Source of the DNA: Patagioenas fasciata | Taxonomy: Eukaryota > Chordata > Aves > Columbiformes > Columbidae | Length of the DNA stretch: 64,000 bases | Assembly: GCF_037038585.1 (NCBI RefSeq) | Contig: NC_092523.1 | Coordinates: 32,031,501 to 32,095,500 of the forward strand | Reading direction: 5' to 3' | Shown here: piece by piece, positions 63,377-64,000 of the stretch | How the letters are laid out: each line of letters begins with the position of its first letter | How positions within the stretch are numbered: position 1 is the stretch's first letter | Program-made: the position numbers and the translations under genes | Notes under the pieces: generated by a model | Seen by the model: only the letters and a program-made list of their open reading frames with translations | Databases searched by the model: none | What the model was told of the DNA's origin: nothing

Positions 63377-63844
63377 TGAAGTCAAGGGAATTACTTGAGG
63401 GATTAATTGGCTTATGGTACTCTAAAGCATTGAAAGAAATGCAGTAACTCTGTCATTCACCCCAGATACCTGCCTTTCCAAACATAGCTCTGAGGTAATT
63501 CAACCTTGGACATGCTTACAGTTGTATGATCTGTCAGACTGTCAGTCAACAAACATAGTGACAGTTCTCCCTTGGTACAATATCGTAACACCGAAATGTT
63601 CCTTCGAAATCGAAAATGCATGGGAGTGTCTTAAATCTATTAAAATGTGTAACAGTTTGTGTCTTTTCTGAAATCTTTTTCATAATTATATACAAAGCCA
63701 GCAAAGATTTAGGTTAAAAAAAAGCAAACCTGGCTGAAACTTGGAAAAAACGTGTTTATATAAAGAAGAAAAAGACAGGCTGCACCTGACCACTGCAAAA
63801 ATATGTTGTAAGGCATGCCGTAACTTGAAATGTCTGTCTGCGGC
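63377..63844. other. intergenic sequence between CR1 and the partial LTR
   Basis: A 468-bp stretch with no recognised feature. Confidence 0.5.
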
Positions 63845-64000
63845 TGTCATGGAGGCACCCCAAAAGTCAATTTAGGTGGACAACAAGTTCCAAAATGGAC
63901 TTTATTCTACCTGGAAAAGTATAGCGAATAAACCAACTAGAAACAGGGTTTATACAAGTTATGTAGCACTCCAGCAACATACACCACAGATTCGGATACC
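63845..64000 (-). mobile_element. partial LTR, same family as 25,835, cut by the window end
   Basis: Starts TGTCATGGAGGCACCCC and aligns to the left end of the solo LTR (shared strings include GAGGCACCCCA and GAAACAGGGTTTAT), at roughly 70% identity. On the minus strand it has a TATA-like GTATAAAC (63948-63955) and AATAAA (63901-63906) before the CA end. It may be a solo LTR or the 3' LTR of a provirus lying outside the window. Confidence 0.75.

Noticed and set aside
1..64000. CRISPR array, tRNA, rRNA or bacterial operon
   Set aside because: No regularly spaced repeats, cloverleaf sequences or ribosomal RNA stretches were seen; gene structure with introns and avian retroelements shows a vertebrate nuclear genome.

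Overview
The window is vertebrate nuclear DNA, almost certainly from a bird. The reasons are CR1-type LINE 3' ends, avian-style endogenous retroviruses, AT-rich intergenic sequence with many microsatellites, and one intron-containing host gene, FGF20. No bacterial, organellar or CRISPR-like organisation is present. The species cannot be told from the sequence alone.

The one confident host gene is FGF20, on the minus strand at 54,267-58,076. It has three coding exons of 301, 104 and 246 bp, canonical GT/AG junctions and a deduced protein of 216 residues. Its first exon lies in a strong CpG island (about 57,500-58,570) with TATA-like and octamer-like motifs upstream of the start. FGF20 is a secreted FGF9-subfamily ligand that birds need for feather placode formation.

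The other large unit is a near-complete endogenous retrovirus on the minus strand at 36,905-43,827. It has two LTRs about 99% identical, a 5-bp target-site duplication (CTTGT), a Lys-type primer-binding site, a polypurine tract, a long gag, and a pro-pol frame carrying protease, RT, RNase H and integrase but broken by four in-frame stops. It has no env. Its Gag starts with an unusual set of hydrophobic segments.

Layout. 1-25,830: AT-rich intergenic sequence with microsatellites and no recognised exon. 25,835-26,609: solo LTR with a 5-bp TSD (TTGGC). 26,615-36,899: intergenic. 36,905-43,827: provirus. 43,919-44,153: CR1 3' fragment followed by a (GAT)n repeat. 44,200-53,400: intergenic, with one GC-richer candidate transcription unit near 45,070-45,403. 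About 53,870-58,300: FGF20 and its promoter. 58,570-62,635: intergenic. 62,640-63,376: 5'-truncated CR1 with part of its reverse transcriptase. 63,845-64,000: edge of a second copy of the LTR family seen at 25,835.

The genes do not form an operon or a linked system. FGF20 is a single developmental gene next to a long non-coding flank that plausibly holds its regulatory elements, and the retroelements are later insertions into that flank. Most short open frames in the window look like chance frames in AT-rich DNA or antisense shadows of the provirus and FGF20 exon 1.
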